Positions 29,161-30,460 of a stretch of DNA of 30,460 bases are shown one piece after another. The notes under the pieces were generated by a model. It made no database searches and had not been told where the DNA came from. It worked only from the letters and a program-made list of their open reading frames with translations. This DNA is from Chara braunii (taxonomy: Eukaryota; Streptophyta; Charophyceae; Charales; Characeae): positions 1,102,804-1,133,263 of the forward strand of contig BFEA01000048.1 of the NCBI GenBank assembly GCA_003427395.1. Reading direction: 5' to 3'. Position 1 is the first letter of the stretch. Each line of letters starts with the position of its first letter. Both the position numbers and the translations under genes were made by a program.

Positions 29161-29264
29161 TTTTAATAGCAGGTCTTGATCAACAGTCTAACAGTCTTTA
29201 GGGCCAAACTTTATAAGTAGTTGTAAATGGAAGTTGTCTTCGATATCTTGAAGGCCTGATCACA

Positions 29265-29274
29265 TTCTTTAGCC
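29265..29274. repeat. Target site duplication TTCTTTAGCC, left copy
   Basis: Ten bases directly left of the fold-back element, identical to 29,774-29,783. Confidence 0.85.
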
Positions 29275-29773
29275 GGGTTAATTTCAAAAATATTGCCGTT
29301 TCGAAGTTTGGCAGCCAAAATGTTGTCCGTTCGAAGTTTCCTTTGCAAAAATAGAGGTTTCGTTGCAGCTTTATCGGGGTCCCGTAGTTTGCCAGCAAAA
29401 ATACCGCGTTTTGCCAAGTTTCACAGCGAAGGACCCCTAGGCCCCTCGCCTCAGGGACTCAGCGTTCCGGCCTCAGGCACTCAGCTTTTCTCTTTTTTTT
29501 TTTTCTTTTTTTTTTCCCGCTGGCGTGGCCGAGGAAAAACAACGCTGAGTGTCTGAGGCCAGAATGCTGAGTCCCTGAGTCCCTGAGTCCCTGAGGCCAG
29601 AGGCCTAGGGGTCCTTCGCTGTGAAACTGGGCAAAACGCGGTATTTTTCCTGGCAAACTATGGGATTCCGATAAAGCTGCAACCAAACCTCTATTTTTGC
29701 AAAGGAAATTTCAAACGGATGACATTTTTGCTGCAAACTTTCTTGGAAGGAGCAATATTTTTGCTATTAATCC
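29275..29773. mobile_element. Fold-back element with long inverted arms (Mutator-like, non-autonomous)
   Basis: A 499-bp element whose left arm (29,275-29,485) is the inverted complement of its right arm (29,544-29,773), with a 58-bp T-rich spacer. Termini are GGGTTAATTTCAAAAATATT and, inverted, GGATTAATAGCAAAAATATT. Long identical stretches remain inside, such as TTTGCAAAAATAGAGGTTT versus TTTGCAAAAATAGAGGTTTG and TTTCACAGCGAAGGACCCCT. A perfect 10-bp direct repeat, TTCTTTAGCC, abuts both ends (29,265-29,274 and 29,774-29,783). Long terminal inverted repeats with 9-11-bp target duplications are the signature of Mutator-like elements. No transposase is encoded, so it would need one in trans. 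Its transcript would fold into a long hairpin. Confidence 0.85.
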
Positions 29774-29783
29774 TTCTTTAGCC
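29774..29783. repeat. Target site duplication TTCTTTAGCC, right copy
   Basis: Ten bases directly right of the fold-back element, identical to 29,265-29,274. Confidence 0.85.
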
Positions 29784-29922
29784 CATGCGGAATAGCTGCT
29801 GAGCAGTGCTGACTGATAGGGTCAAAGGTGTAAATAAGAGTTGTCATCAACATTATTTTTTTGTGAAAGCGGTCAAACAAAAGACTTGCTATCACATGCA
29901 GTTTGCACACTGTCAGACTGAT

Positions 29923-29926
<4 letters not shown>

Positions 29927-29988
<62 letters not shown>
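29927..29988 (-). repeat. T62 tract (poly(A) on the minus strand)
   Basis: Sixty-two uninterrupted T residues, five bases left of the inverted-repeat element at 29,993. It could be the tail of a minus-strand retroelement whose body lies to the right, or microsatellite expansion. The length is unreliable in assembly. Confidence 0.85.
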
Positions 29989-29992
<4 letters not shown>

Positions 29993-29993
<1 letters not shown>

Positions 29994-30176
29994 TAACCAC
30001 TAGTACCTTTGTCGGCTCGGAAAATAGCGGGCCTCCGACCTTTCAGGAGGCTGAAATGAAACGAGGGCCGCCGATCAGATTTATCAACGGCAGTCGTTGT
30101 TGGGCCCGGGCTCCTAAAAGCTCCGGAGCTGGCAAGAACTTGTCGAAACCGGATGCCAAGGGCACTAGTGCTTTAA
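29993..30176. mobile_element. TTAA-flanked short inverted-repeat element, copy 2
   Basis: A 184-bp unit with TTAA at each end. The left end is TTAACCACTAGTACC; the right end inverted is TTAAAGCACTAGTGCC. The termini match those of copy 1 at 28,282-28,440 closely, while interiors are only loosely similar (GGGCCTCCGAC, GGGCCGCCGAT). Non-coding. Confidence 0.55.
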
Positions 30177-30280
30177 GACTCTGCAGATTCTAAGAGGGAG
30201 AGTGGTAGAAGCACATCCCCTGTCATTCTTGTTAAAAAAATAAAAGAAACAAGTGCGGTAGTACCACACTTTCAAACTGT

Positions 30281-30355
30281 AAAGGCAAAAAAAACACTAA
30301 TGGGCAACGAAAAAATGGGCGTAGTTTGAAAAGGCAAAGATAACATTAATGGGCA
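30281..30355. repeat. Degenerate 49-bp-spaced direct repeat
   Basis: AAAGGCAAA...AACA(C/T)TAATGGGCA occurs at 30,281-30,306 and 30,330-30,355. Confidence 0.8.
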
Positions 30356-30434
30356 GTAACGTCACACCCCGACTTCAAAAAGTGCGCTGGCGTCACATCC
30401 ACGGTGGTCCCAGCCCGTGGCCGCGCGGTAAGGA

Positions 30435-30460
30435 TTTTTTTTTTTTTTTTTTTTTTTTTT
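30435..30460 (-). repeat. T26 tract at the window edge
   Basis: The window ends inside at least 26 T residues, probably the poly(A) of a minus-strand retroelement whose body lies outside the window. Confidence 0.6.

Overview
The window reads as nuclear DNA of a plant-lineage eukaryote, made almost entirely of transposable-element debris with no intact host gene recognised. The evidence is two Ty3/gypsy chromovirus-type elements, a LINE with a poly(A) tail, a tRNA-iMet-type primer binding site (TGGTATCAGAGCC, usual in plant LTR elements), fragments of mitochondrial genes embedded in chromosomal sequence, and long homopolymer tracts. The gag N-terminus of the first element (M-V-E-T-R-S-G..., acidic coiled coil) resembles, from memory, gag proteins abundant in the charophyte alga Chara braunii. 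That assignment is an inference; no search was run.

Layout. Positions 1-7.5 kb hold a decayed plus-strand Ty3/gypsy element: a repeat-rich leader, gag, protease, RT, RNase H, integrase and a chromodomain-like tail, broken by several stops and frameshifts. Its LTRs could not be delimited. From 7.5 to 10.3 kb is a mosaic: a 75-bp tandem duplication, a relic of another gypsy integrase C-terminus (minus), a nuclear insert of mitochondrial DNA joining pieces of nad4L, nad5 and atp1, a hairpin, a G19 tract and a possible LINE tail. From 10,284 to 19,424 lies a structurally complete minus-strand Ty3/gypsy chromovirus with two ~1.29-kb LTRs, polypurine tract, PBS and a 5-bp target duplication (GTATT). 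Its coding region is dead from frameshifts and stops. Its leader carries an unusual AT-rich block and an (AATC)n array.

From 19.4 to 23.0 kb there is no convincing gene: two TATA-like boxes, a GC-rich degenerate repeat field and a ~19-20-bp minisatellite. A 162-codon minus-strand ORF of unknown function lies at 23,059-23,547. From 24.5 to 27.6 kb is a 5'-truncated plus-strand LINE ending in A34, with its RT domain internally deleted. From 27.6 kb to the end are small non-autonomous elements: TTAA-flanked short inverted-repeat elements, a three-copy tandem array, and a 499-bp fold-back element with ~210-230-bp inverted arms and a perfect 10-bp target duplication (Mutator-like).

The genes do not work together as a pathway. 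Each element once encoded its own copying machinery; now none of the autonomous elements appears able to make a full set of proteins. The value of the window is structural: nested insertions, a rearranged organelle insert and well-preserved insertion scars. No previously undescribed coding system was found.
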